A program made the position numbers and the translations under genes. Below, piece by piece: positions 9,446-17,731 of a stretch of 64,000 nt of DNA; position 1 is the first letter of the stretch; every line of letters begins with the position of its first letter. The DNA comes from Treponema peruense. GTDB taxonomy: Bacteria; Spirochaetota; Spirochaetia; Treponematales; Treponemataceae. Below the pieces are notes generated by a model that worked only from the letters and a program-made list of their open reading frames with translations, was not told the DNA's origin and searched no databases. The stretch lies in assembly GCF_016117655.1 (NCBI RefSeq), contig NZ_CP064936.1:620001-684000 (forward strand). Direction: 5' to 3'.

Positions 9446-11019
9446 AAAACAGAGAGAATGTACAGAAGCGTTCCAAAAACAAATCTGAACGCCGCAACGG
9501 TCTTTTGAGGCTTATAGTCGCGGCGTTTCTTATTCTTCTTCAGGGAGTGTGGTTCGTACTTGCCTTTACAATACTTGGCCAGTATTACCGCTGGATTTCA
9601 ATGGCTGTTACTGCACTTTCGTTTTTTATCGTTCTTGTAATCTACGGAACCCACATCAATTCGGCACAGAAAATATCGTGGACAATACTTATATTTGCGC
9701 TCCCTGTTCTGGGAATTTTTATGTACATCTGGTTTACGGTATACGAGTCAACGGGGTTTATGAAAAAACGCTATGCCAAAATGGACTCGCAGCTTTTTCC
9801 TCTTCTTCCTGCCGACGGTACTGTCTTAAAAAAACTGGAGCGCACAGATTTTACTGTTGCCAATATGTTCCGGTATGTTTCGACAAAATCGCACTTTCCG
9901 GTTTATGATGCAACTGACACAAAATTTTTTGCCCATGCCTCTGACGCATTTGAAGTTCAGCTTGAGGCGGTAAAAAATGCAAAAAAATTTATCTTCATGG
10001 AATATTTTGCAGTAGAAGACACCGAAGCCTTTCACGAACTGGAATCAATTCTTGTAAAAAAAGTTTCAGAAGGCGTGGAAGTGCGTCTGCTTTACGATGA
10101 CATAGGCAGTATAAGCTACGTAACATATTCATTCAAAAAAAGACTCGAAGCCGAAGGAATAAGATGCCGCGTGTTTAACCCCGTTCTGTTCCCTGTATTC
10201 CATGTGTTTTTGAATCACCGCGACCACAGAAAAATAACCGTAGTTGACGGAAAAATAGGTTTTACAGGCGGATACAATATTGCCAACGAATACTTTAACA
10301 TAACGCACCCGCACGGCTACTGGAAAGACACTGGGGTAAAGCTTGAAGGCGATGCAGTAAAAAGCCTTACGATGATGTTTCTTGAAACATGGAATGCCAT
10401 AAATATTAAAGAAAGAAATATTGACAACTTTGACAAATATCTTTCGCAGAGTGAACCTTCTGCAAAAAGTGCCGGTTTTATTCAGCCTTATGCAGACAGC
10501 CCCATGGATCACGCCCACACCGGTGAAGACGTTTACATGAACATAATAAATGCCGCAAAGCATTACGTTTACATAAGCACACCTTATCTCATCATAATGG
10601 ACGAAATGTCAAAGGCGCTTTGTCTTGCGGCCGAACGAGGTGTAGACGTAAGAATAATAACGCCCGGAATTCCTGACAAAAAAATTATTTACAAACTTAC
10701 GCGTTCCTATTACACGCGGCTTGTTCGTAGCAGGGTGAGAATTTTTGAATATACTCCCGGATTTAACCATGCAAAACAGGTTGTAAGTGATGACTGCATT
10801 GCGACCTGCGGAACAGTAAACTTTGATTTCAGAAGTTTTTATTACCACTTTGAAGACGGTGTACTGATGTATAACTGTGACGCTGTGGGACAGATAAAAA
10901 GAGACTTTGAAATTACCTTCCCGCAGTGCCGTGAAGTAACAGAAAAATACAGAAGTGAGCGCAATATAGCAAGCCATTTTATAGACGGACTGTTCAGGCT
11001 GTTTGCGCCGCTGCTTTAG
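9442..11019 (+). CDS. cls: Cardiolipin synthase
   Basis: The 525-residue protein begins with a basic tail and two or three membrane segments (about 20-100), followed by a phospholipase-D-type region with two HKD motifs: HRDHRKITVVDGKIGFTGG at about 253 and HAKQVVSDDCIATCGTVNFD at about 446. It joins two phosphatidylglycerol molecules, or transfers a phosphatidyl group, to make cardiolipin at the inner membrane. It overlaps the acetyltransferase by 4 nt and is followed 8 nt later by the MocR regulator, so the three form one operon. Confidence 0.92.
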   Translation: MKNRENVQKRSKNKSERRNGLLRLIVAAFLILLQGVWFVLAFTILGQYYRWISMAVTALSFFIVLVIYGTHINSAQKISWTILIFALPVLGIFMYIWFTVYESTGFMKKRYAKMDSQLFPLLPADGTVLKKLERTDFTVANMFRYVSTKSHFPVYDATDTKFFAHASDAFEVQLEAVKNAKKFIFMEYFAVEDTEAFHELESILVKKVSEGVEVRLLYDDIGSISYVTYSFKKRLEAEGIRCRVFNPVLFPVFHVFLNHRDHRKITVVDGKIGFTGGYNIANEYFNITHPHGYWKDTGVKLEGDAVKSLTMMFLETWNAINIKERNIDNFDKYLSQSEPSAKSAGFIQPYADSPMDHAHTGEDVYMNIINAAKHYVYISTPYLIIMDEMSKALCLAAERGVDVRIITPGIPDKKIIYKLTRSYYTRLVRSRVRIFEYTPGFNHAKQVVSDDCIATCGTVNFDFRSFYYHFEDGVLMYNCDAVGQIKRDFEITFPQCREVTEKYRSERNIASHFIDGLFRLFAPLL

Positions 11020-11027
11020 GCTGCCCT

Positions 11028-12446
11028 ATGTTAACATACGCAATTGACAGGGACGGAACGCTCCCCATGTACCGCAAGCTGTACGAACTTATAAAAACAG
11101 ACATCCTGCGCGGTAACCTCGCCGCCGGGCAAAAGCTGCCTTCACGCAGAGCACTCGCCGGCAATCTTGGCCTTGGGGTTTCGACTGTAGAAAACGCCTA
11201 TTCCCTTCTGGAAGACGAAGGATATATCTGTTCTCAACCGCAACGAGGTTTTTTTGTCGCTGACATAACCGCAGCCGTTTCACATACAACCGGCGCCCGC
11301 ACTTCTGTACCCCAAAAACACCCCTCTTCGGCGGCTCAGAATCTTTATGCAGACTTTTCGGCAAACAGGACTTCTGCAGATGACTTTCCGTTTTCTGTGT
11401 GGGCAAAAATTGTGCGCACAGTCCTTTCAGAAAACCGGGACGAACTCATGACGCCTTCACCGGCCGCCGGAACGCTTGAACTGCGCACGGCAATAGCAGA
11501 ACATCTGTGTGCATTCCGGGGCATGAATATAGATCCGCTCTGTATTGTTGTGGGGGCGGGAACAGAATACCTTTACGGCCTTTTGATTCAGCTTCTGGGC
11601 TTTGAAAAAAAATATGCTTTGGAAAACCCAGGCTATTCCAAAATACAGAAAATTTATTCAAGTTACGGTGTATGCTGCAAAACTCTGGACATGGACGAAA
11701 GCGGAATAAAAATAGACGCGCTTAAAGAAACAGGAACAGAAGTTGTTCACGTGTCACCTTCACACCATTTTCCTTTGGGACTCGTAATGCCTGTTTCCAG
11801 AAGATACGAACTTCTTTCGTGGTCTTCACAGCAGAACGGCCGCTACATTGTAGAAGACGATTACGACGGCGAGTTCAGGTTTACGGGAAAGCCGTTGCCG
11901 ACGTTAAAGAGCATAGACGCTTTGGGAAACGTAATTTACATGAATACATTTACAAAAACCCTGGCTTCTACAATCCGCATAAGTTACATGGTACTTCCGC
12001 CTCAGCTTATGGAAGAATTCAACAGAAGGCTGGGTTTTTATTCGTGCACGGTGCCTGCTTTTGAACAGTATGCCCTTGCGCGTTTTATGAAAGGCGGTTT
12101 TTTTGAAAAGCACATAAACAGAATGAGAAAAGCCTACCGAACAAAGCGTGATTTATTGATAGAAGGGCTTGAAAAAAATTCTTTGCACGGCGGAATAAAA
12201 ATTCTTGAAGAAAACGCCGGGCTTCATTTCCTTGCAAGATTTGACCTTATCTGTACCGATCAGGAATTCAGGCAGAAACTTCTTGAACACGGAATAAAAA
12301 TGGAACCGCTTTCTTCATATTATGAAAATCCTCCCGCAGTGGCAGAACATTATTTTGTAATAAGTTATTCGTCTGTCCCCTGCGAAAGAATTGCCGGTTG
12401 TGCTGAACTTATTGCAAAAACGTTTACTCAGTGCCGCCGGACTTGA
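11028..12446 (+). CDS. MocR/PdxR-family regulator (GntR wHTH + PLP aminotransferase-like)
   Basis: The 472-residue fusion has an N-terminal GntR-type winged helix (residues about 8-75: GQKLPSRRALAGNLGLGVST) and a class I aminotransferase-like domain (about 120-465). The PLP-binding lysine is in TFTKTL, about residue 309; EDDYDGEFRF is also typical. Such proteins sense PLP or amino compounds and control vitamin B6, GABA or related genes; no such target lies next door. It follows cls by 8 nt with no clear ribosome site. Its last 23 nt overlap the converging inhibitor gene. Confidence 0.88.
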   Translation: MLTYAIDRDGTLPMYRKLYELIKTDILRGNLAAGQKLPSRRALAGNLGLGVSTVENAYSLLEDEGYICSQPQRGFFVADITAAVSHTTGARTSVPQKHPSSAAQNLYADFSANRTSADDFPFSVWAKIVRTVLSENRDELMTPSPAAGTLELRTAIAEHLCAFRGMNIDPLCIVVGAGTEYLYGLLIQLLGFEKKYALENPGYSKIQKIYSSYGVCCKTLDMDESGIKIDALKETGTEVVHVSPSHHFPLGLVMPVSRRYELLSWSSQQNGRYIVEDDYDGEFRFTGKPLPTLKSIDALGNVIYMNTFTKTLASTIRISYMVLPPQLMEEFNRRLGFYSCTVPAFEQYALARFMKGGFFEKHINRMRKAYRTKRDLLIEGLEKNSLHGGIKILEENAGLHFLARFDLICTDQEFRQKLLEHGIKMEPLSSYYENPPAVAEHYFVISYSSVPCERIAGCAELIAKTFTQCRRT

Positions 12447-12816
12447 GCGGTGTTATCGAAACAGAAAGATCTTTTCCTACAAGAATTGAATATTGTGCAG
12501 TTTCTTCGGGTTCGGAATCTTCCCACGGCCTTGCGTACGAGAATGTAACCGTTGTTGAACCCTCTTTCTTTGGAACTATTGTAAAAGTGTAGTTTGAAGG
12601 GGCACCTGTTACGCCGTCCTTTCCTGTATATTCACTTTTTTCGTTAATTTCAATGATTCCGGGTGAAGAAAATTCATAATTCCAAGTGTAGCCTGTACTT
12701 GGGTTTCCCTGAAGCTTAATTGTCATGTTTTCTTTTGCTGCGCAGGATGCAAGTATAAGACCGGCAAGTCCGAACATTCCTGCAGAAATAATGCCTTTAT
12801 GTGATTGTTTTTTCAT
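12424..12816 (-). CDS. Chagasin-like (MEROPS I42) cysteine-protease inhibitor lipoprotein
   Basis: The 130-residue protein has a lipoprotein signal (ILASC, Cys about 25) and the three inhibitory loops of the I42 family: NPSTGYTW at about 38-45, a glycine-rich TGAPSNY loop at about 70, and RPWE at about 95. The family binds papain-type proteases, from the host or the cell itself. AGGAGG lies upstream of the ATG. The 3' end overlaps the MocR gene tail to tail. Identification rests on the loop motifs, which are well preserved. Confidence 0.8.
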   Translation of the reverse strand: MKKQSHKGIISAGMFGLAGLILASCAAKENMTIKLQGNPSTGYTWNYEFSSPGIIEINEKSEYTGKDGVTGAPSNYTFTIVPKKEGSTTVTFSYARPWEDSEPEETAQYSILVGKDLSVSITPLKSGGTE

Positions 12817-12848
12817 ACTGATAATAAAACCTCCTGACTTTTGTAAAG

Positions 12849-13205
12849 TTACGTTGTTTGAAATGAATTTATCTTTGCAATGAACTGTTCCTGCGCGGGA
12901 AGCGTCTGTTTCAGAAGCTGAGTGGCGGCTGCAATGTCGTTTGCCCTTAAATAATCAGTGATTTTTGTGTAGGCTTCATACATGAATGTTACCGAAAGGT
13001 TTCCGGCCATTCCTTTGAGAGTGTGCGCATTTTCTGTTGCTGTTTTTATGTCGTTTTCTTCTATATATTTGAGAACTTCCAGATTTTGTACGCTTGCAGG
13101 CATTTTTTTAAGCATTTTTTCAAGAAAAGCGGTGTTTCCTATAAAGCGTTCGAGTGCATTGTCTGTATCTACACCCGAGTTTTTCATTTCTTCTATAAAG
13201 TCCAT
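12849..13205 (-). CDS. Hpt-domain phosphotransfer protein
   Basis: The 118-residue helical protein consists of one Hpt domain. The phosphoryl-accepting histidine is in AHTLKGMAGNL at about residue 60, the canonical HxxKG pattern. A free Hpt protein relays phosphate from a hybrid kinase to a response regulator; no such partner is encoded nearby. AAGGAG precedes the ATG. Confidence 0.88.
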   Translation of the reverse strand: MDFIEEMKNSGVDTDNALERFIGNTAFLEKMLKKMPASVQNLEVLKYIEENDIKTATENAHTLKGMAGNLSVTFMYEAYTKITDYLRANDIAAATQLLKQTLPAQEQFIAKINSFQTT

Positions 13206-13252
13206 GTTTTTCTCCTTTTGACAGGCCGCAATGTCTCTTTGTAACTAAATAA

Positions 13253-13281
13253 ATTATAAGGAGTTTTTTTGTTTTTCTCAA
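13253..13281 (-). promoter_or_regulatory. Sigma-70-type promoter for the Hpt gene
   Basis: On the minus strand TTGAGA (13281-13276) and TATAAT (13258-13253) are separated by 17 nt, about 48 nt upstream of the ATG. Confidence 0.6.
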
Positions 13282-13370
13282 TTATTTTTTTTGTTTCTTG
13301 TCTTAAAGTGCGTGTCTATTGGGTTTTCACGTGTTGATTGATGGCGAAAATTATATAAAAAAATTCCGCA

Positions 13371-13382
13371 GGAAACGTTTCC
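13371..13382. promoter_or_regulatory. LacI-family-like operator palindrome
   Basis: GGAAACGTTTCC is a perfect 12-bp palindrome with the central CG typical of LacI/GalR-family sites. It lies in the 450-bp gap between the Hpt and pullulanase genes, 112 nt upstream of the pullulanase -35 box. GGAAACGTT recurs at 19993-20001 before the GH13 lipoprotein gene. The regulator is not in this window. Confidence 0.4.
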
Positions 13383-13494
13383 AGTAATTTTTTGCAGTTT
13401 TTGACGTATTTTTGATAAAAACATAATAAAATTCATTAAATTATATAAAAAAAAAGCTCTCAATATTATTTTTAGGATAAAAGTATATATTTTC

Positions 13495-13523
13495 TTGACA
13501 AATTATAATTGCAAATATAGGAT
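13495..13523 (+). promoter_or_regulatory. Promoter of the pullulanase gene
   Basis: TTGACA (13495-13500), a 17-nt spacer and TAGGAT (13518-13523) form a good sigma-70 match. The predicted start near 13530 gives a leader of about 125 nt. The rest of the 13206-13655 gap is AT-rich and shows no supported gene. Confidence 0.6.
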
Positions 13524-13607
13524 AATATTATAACAGAAGTATCGCTTAACCTCCTTTGCGATATTTCGCCAGGTGGCAGTGCATTCATAGGATGTGTTTT
13601 ACTGGCA

Positions 13608-13644
13608 GGCGGGGCGGGGATTTTCTCCGTTCCGCCAACTTTTT
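13608..13644 (+). promoter_or_regulatory. Leader hairpin with U5 before pullulanase (attenuator-like)
   Basis: GGCGG (13608-13612) and CGGGGA (13615-13620) pair with TCTCCG (13624-13629) and CCGCC (13632-13636), with a TTT loop. AACTTTTT follows, and a GGGG ribosome site starts a few bases later. The position between promoter and start codon suggests attenuation or control of ribosome access. No known riboswitch class was recognised. Confidence 0.35.
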
Positions 13645-13655
13645 ACGGGGAAACG

Positions 13656-16400
13656 ATGAATATTTTTAGGAAAATTTACATACTGGTTCTTGCGGTTCTT
13701 GCAGGCATTTCTTTTGCGACGGCACAGAATGCTGTTCCGGGTACATTTGAAAATGCAGCTCCTGCAGGACTTGAGAAAATCCTTAAGGCAGACAAAAAAG
13801 TAAATCCTTCTGAAAATGAACTTGTTGTATATTATCTTCGAGATGATGCTTCTTACGAAAACTGGGCTTTGTGGATTTGGGCTATTCCGGGTGGAGACGG
13901 AAACTCTATGTGGAAATATTCACAGGACTGGAGCGTTACCGATGGCGTTGCATACATGCGCTTTGCACTTGACGGTTCTTCCAGCGGCGGAATAAAACCC
14001 GTTTCTTCTGACGGAACAGTAGGCCTTATTGTAAGACAGGACGGCGGCTGGACAAAAGACGGCAGTGATGACCGCATCTGGAATATAGAAAAATCAAATA
14101 AAGTTGCAATTATTTCGGGCGACCAGAATACCTATGCAGCAGAAGAGTATAAACCTTCTTTTGTGTCTGCAGAACTTCTTTCACAGGACAGTATAAGCCT
14201 TACGCTGTCAGGAAAATATGCGCTTTCTTTGGACGGATCTGATTTCGGTTTTACAGTAAAGAATAGGTCCGGCAAAGTTTACGATGTTCTTTCGGTAACA
14301 AATGCTGATTCTACAGATAAAAATGACAATTTTACTTCACGCATTCTTATAAAGCTCAACGAAAAAGTTTCTGTAAGTGACAGCCTGGCTGTTTCAAACG
14401 CAGCATTCCGCGGAACAGTTGCAGTAGACAGCCGCAAGCTTTCTGTAAAACTCGCAGAGTCTATGATTCCGGGGGCAGATGTTGAACTTGGAGCCGCTTA
14501 TTCAAATGGAAAAGTGCGCTTTAATCTCTGGGCTCCGACATCTTCAAATGTACGCGTAAATATTTATAAAAAGGGTGATGCATCAAAGGCAGACTACACG
14601 GTTCCGATGACTTTTGATTCTTCTACCGGTGTCTGGACTGCGGAATTTTCCCGCGTAAACCCCGACGGAATGTTCTATGACTATACGCTTCAGAATTCAA
14701 AGGGTTTGGTAACAGTTCTTGACCCTTATGCAAAATCAATGGCGGCTTATAAAAATCTTGGCGGTTGTGGTCGTGCAGCAATTGTAGACTTGAACAGCCC
14801 CAAAGCTTTTCCCGAAGGCGGAATGGATGCTCCTTATTATAATCTTGCAAAAAGGGAGGATGCTGTAATTTACGAAGTTTCTGTACGTGATTTTACGATT
14901 GGAAACGATTCCAGTGTCAAAGCTGTTCCGGGAACATATAAAGCCTTTATAGAAAAAATTCCGTATCTTAAGGAACTTGGAATTACACATGTTCAGCTTC
15001 TACCTGTTCTTAACTTCTATAATAATGACGAAACAGACAAATCTTATGATAACCGCGGCGTCGTAAACGGCAGCAACTACAACTGGGGTTATGATCCGCA
15101 CAATTATTTTACTCCCGAAGGCTGGTATGCCTCTGACGCTTCTGATCCCTACGCAAGAGTAAGGGAACTGCGCGAACTTATTAACGAAATCCATAAAGCT
15201 GGAATGGGTGTTCTGCTTGATGTGGTTTACAATCACATGGGAAATGCTGCTCTTCTTGACGATATTGTTCCAGGTTATTATTTTAGAATGAACGAAAACG
15301 GCGGTTTTAAGAGCAATTCTGGCTGCGGAAACGATACCGCAACTGAACGCGCCATGATGAAACGCATTGTGACAGATTCAACGGAACACTGGGTAAAAAA
15401 TTACCGTGCAGACGGATTCCGCTTTGATCTTATGGGACTTATGGAAGCTTCTTCTGTAGAAGATTCATATAAAGCATGCGCCGCAGTTAACCCGAGTGTT
15501 CTTTTTGAAGGCGAAGGCTGGAAGATGTACAACGGTGAGCGCGGTACAGTTGGAATGGACCAGAACTACATGAAAAAGACAGATAATGTTGCTGTCTTTA
15601 ACGACGAGTTACGTGATCTTGTAAAGGCAGGCGGCTTTAACGAAACAGGACTTGGTTTTATTACCGGCAAAAGCGTGAATACCGCGCGGCTGTTCAGCAA
15701 CATATGCGGTGTTCCGACTGCAAACTACAGGGCAGACGACCCGGGCGACAACCTGCAGTATCTTGTGTGCCATGACGGACTTACTCTGCATGATGCTGTT
15801 GTAAACAATGTGCACCTTGCCGAACCGCAGAATACAGCCGAAGTGATAAGCAGAATAAAGCTTGGAAACGCGCTTGTTCTTACATCTCAGGGGATTGCCT
15901 TCCTTCATGCAGGACAGGAACGCGGCCGTACAAAACCGAATGTAAACAAAGCGCGTGCAGAAAGCATAAATAATTTTGTACGCAACAGTTATGATTCTTC
16001 TGACAACATAAATCAGATTGTCTGGACATTGGATGAACAGTACGAAAACCTTCTTGAGTACACTAAAGGCCTTGTTGCTTTAAGAAAAAACACAGAAGCG
16101 TTCAGACTGGGGGACGCAGACCTTGTACAGAAGTCGGTGAAGTTTATAAATACCGGTGATGAAGAAAGCCAGGTTCTTGCATATTCAGTTAAAGCAGACA
16201 AAAAAACTTACATTGTTGCATTCAACTGCAGTACAAAAAAAGTAACTGTCAAAACAAAGATGAATCTTAAAAATGCAGAAGTTCTTGCAGACGCAAATAC
16301 AGCCGGAACAACTGCAATAAGCATACCTGAGGGAGTTGTTATAAAAGGAAAAAACGTAGTTCTGGAACCGCTTACGGCAACAGTTATCTGCGTTCAATAA
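13656..16400 (+). CDS. pulA: Secreted type I pullulanase (GH13_14)
   Basis: The 914-residue enzyme has a cleavable signal (FATAQ, about residue 24), an N-terminal CBM41-like starch-binding module (VVYYLRDDASYENWALWIW), a CBM48 module (about 285-370: VRFNLWAPTSSNVRV) and a GH13 barrel. Pullulanase marks are YNWGYDPHNY, region I DVVYNHMG, region II GFRFDLMG (nucleophile Asp about 590), region III FEGEGW (acid/base Glu about 619) and region IV CHDGLTLHD. It cleaves alpha-1,6 bonds in pullulan and branched dextrins in the periplasm or outside, feeding the adjacent uptake system. It heads the locus and is followed 46 bp later by the binding protein. Confidence 0.93.
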   Translation: MNIFRKIYILVLAVLAGISFATAQNAVPGTFENAAPAGLEKILKADKKVNPSENELVVYYLRDDASYENWALWIWAIPGGDGNSMWKYSQDWSVTDGVAYMRFALDGSSSGGIKPVSSDGTVGLIVRQDGGWTKDGSDDRIWNIEKSNKVAIISGDQNTYAAEEYKPSFVSAELLSQDSISLTLSGKYALSLDGSDFGFTVKNRSGKVYDVLSVTNADSTDKNDNFTSRILIKLNEKVSVSDSLAVSNAAFRGTVAVDSRKLSVKLAESMIPGADVELGAAYSNGKVRFNLWAPTSSNVRVNIYKKGDASKADYTVPMTFDSSTGVWTAEFSRVNPDGMFYDYTLQNSKGLVTVLDPYAKSMAAYKNLGGCGRAAIVDLNSPKAFPEGGMDAPYYNLAKREDAVIYEVSVRDFTIGNDSSVKAVPGTYKAFIEKIPYLKELGITHVQLLPVLNFYNNDETDKSYDNRGVVNGSNYNWGYDPHNYFTPEGWYASDASDPYARVRELRELINEIHKAGMGVLLDVVYNHMGNAALLDDIVPGYYFRMNENGGFKSNSGCGNDTATERAMMKRIVTDSTEHWVKNYRADGFRFDLMGLMEASSVEDSYKACAAVNPSVLFEGEGWKMYNGERGTVGMDQNYMKKTDNVAVFNDELRDLVKAGGFNETGLGFITGKSVNTARLFSNICGVPTANYRADDPGDNLQYLVCHDGLTLHDAVVNNVHLAEPQNTAEVISRIKLGNALVLTSQGIAFLHAGQERGRTKPNVNKARAESINNFVRNSYDSSDNINQIVWTLDEQYENLLEYTKGLVALRKNTEAFRLGDADLVQKSVKFINTGDEESQVLAYSVKADKKTYIVAFNCSTKKVTVKTKMNLKNAEVLADANTAGTTAISIPEGVVIKGKNVVLEPLTATVICVQ

Positions 16401-16446
16401 TACAGTAAGTTTTCCGGTAAAAACGCCGGCGAAATAGGAGGAAAAA

Positions 16447-17619
16447 ATGAAAAAGACACTTTGTCTTATGGCTGCGGTCGCTCTTTGTGCAACAAGCGTA
16501 TTCGCAAAAAAAGTAAACCTTACGGTTTGGGAATCTGACGGTCCTGAAAAGAGTTATATTCTTTGGGCAGCAAAGGAATACCAGAAACTCAACAAGAACG
16601 TTAAGATTAAGTATGAGCCTGTTGCTTCTACAGATGCACGCGCAAAAATTGAACTTGACGGACCTGCAGGAGTAGGAGCAGACATTTTCGTAGCTCCCCA
16701 CGATCATATTGGTGCGCTTGTAAACGGAGGACACGTTCTTCCAATCGAAGATGCATCTTATATTGATTCATTTGTTGACGCAGCAAAGATGGGTGCTTCA
16801 TACAAAGGCAGTGTATACGGACACCCACTCGGAATCGAGACATACGGTCTTTTCTACAACAAGGATCTTATTCCTGAACCACCAAAGACTTGGGACGATA
16901 TAATCAAGTTTGCAAAGACATTCAATGACAAGTCACAGAACAAGTATGCTCTCGTTTGGGCAGTAGGCGACGGATACTACGGATATATGTTCATGTCATC
17001 TTTCGGAGCACAACTTTTCGGACCAAACGGTGATGATCGTGCTCAGCACAACATCAACAGCCCCGAAGCTATACAGGGTCTCAAGTACTTCCAGAGCCTT
17101 CGCTCACAGATTCTTGACGTTCCTTCAGCAGATATGACAGGCGACTTCTGCAACTCTTCTTTCACAGAAGGAAAGGCTGCAATGATTATCACAGGTCCTT
17201 GGAAGACTACTGACTTTAAAAAGAGCGGAATCAACTTTGGAATCGCTCCTCTTCCTGAATTCCCCGGACAGGGAAAACCTGCAACTTCTTTCTCAGGTGT
17301 ACGCCTTGCATTCGTCAGCGCATACTCAGAGAATCCTGAAGAAGCAGAGGACTTTGCAAAGTTCCTTACTTCACGCGTAAATCTTCTTCGCCGCTTTGAG
17401 TTTACAAAGCAGATTCCACCACGCAAGGACATCTCAACAGATGATCCTCTCAGCAACGGAATCCTTGAGCAGACAAAGTACGCTGTTCCGATGCCAACTA
17501 TCCCACAGATGGGCACATACTGGTCAGCAATGAACAGTGCTTACGGCGGAATCTGGGACGGAGACGATGTAGTAACCGATCTTAACAGTGCTGCAAAGGC
17601 AATGGAATCGGCCCGCTAA
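16447..17619 (+). CDS. malE: Maltose/maltodextrin ABC transporter substrate-binding protein
   Basis: The 390-residue protein has a type I signal (TSVFA-KK, about residue 20) rather than a lipobox, so it is free in the periplasm. The MalE family pattern is clear: VNLTVWESDGPEKSYILWAA near the start, DIFVAPHDHIG, and YGLFYNKDL. A strong AGGAGG precedes the ATG. The start follows pulA closely, and a hairpin terminator follows its stop, an arrangement that usually gives the binding protein more transcript than the permeases. Confidence 0.88.
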   Translation: MKKTLCLMAAVALCATSVFAKKVNLTVWESDGPEKSYILWAAKEYQKLNKNVKIKYEPVASTDARAKIELDGPAGVGADIFVAPHDHIGALVNGGHVLPIEDASYIDSFVDAAKMGASYKGSVYGHPLGIETYGLFYNKDLIPEPPKTWDDIIKFAKTFNDKSQNKYALVWAVGDGYYGYMFMSSFGAQLFGPNGDDRAQHNINSPEAIQGLKYFQSLRSQILDVPSADMTGDFCNSSFTEGKAAMIITGPWKTTDFKKSGINFGIAPLPEFPGQGKPATSFSGVRLAFVSAYSENPEEAEDFAKFLTSRVNLLRRFEFTKQIPPRKDISTDDPLSNGILEQTKYAVPMPTIPQMGTYWSAMNSAYGGIWDGDDVVTDLNSAAKAMESAR

Positions 17620-17637
17620 GCGTTTTCAAAAATAATA

Positions 17638-17684
17638 ACTGCGGAGAGAGATTTTTTGTGCATTCTCTTTCCGCGGTTTTTTTT
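17638..17684 (+). terminator. Intra-operon terminator/attenuator between malE and malF
   Basis: ACTGCGGAGAGAGA (17638-17651) pairs with the arm ending CCGCGGT (17671-17677), followed by eight T residues. Partial read-through would explain a malE > malF ratio; the permease gene begins 47 nt after it with its own ribosome site. Confidence 0.8.
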
Positions 17685-17731
17685 CGTAAAAATTAATTGC
17701 CACCATTGCAAAATAAAACAAGGAGTTTTTG

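Noticed and set aside
13278-13463. A 61-codon minus-strand open frame in the AT-rich gap before pulA
   Set aside because: It has no ribosome site or recognisable product and overlaps the Hpt promoter and the operator palindrome.
13524-13655. A known riboswitch (c-di-GMP, TPP, SAM or glycine type) upstream of pulA
   Set aside because: None of the conserved core sequences could be recognised; only a generic hairpin is supported.
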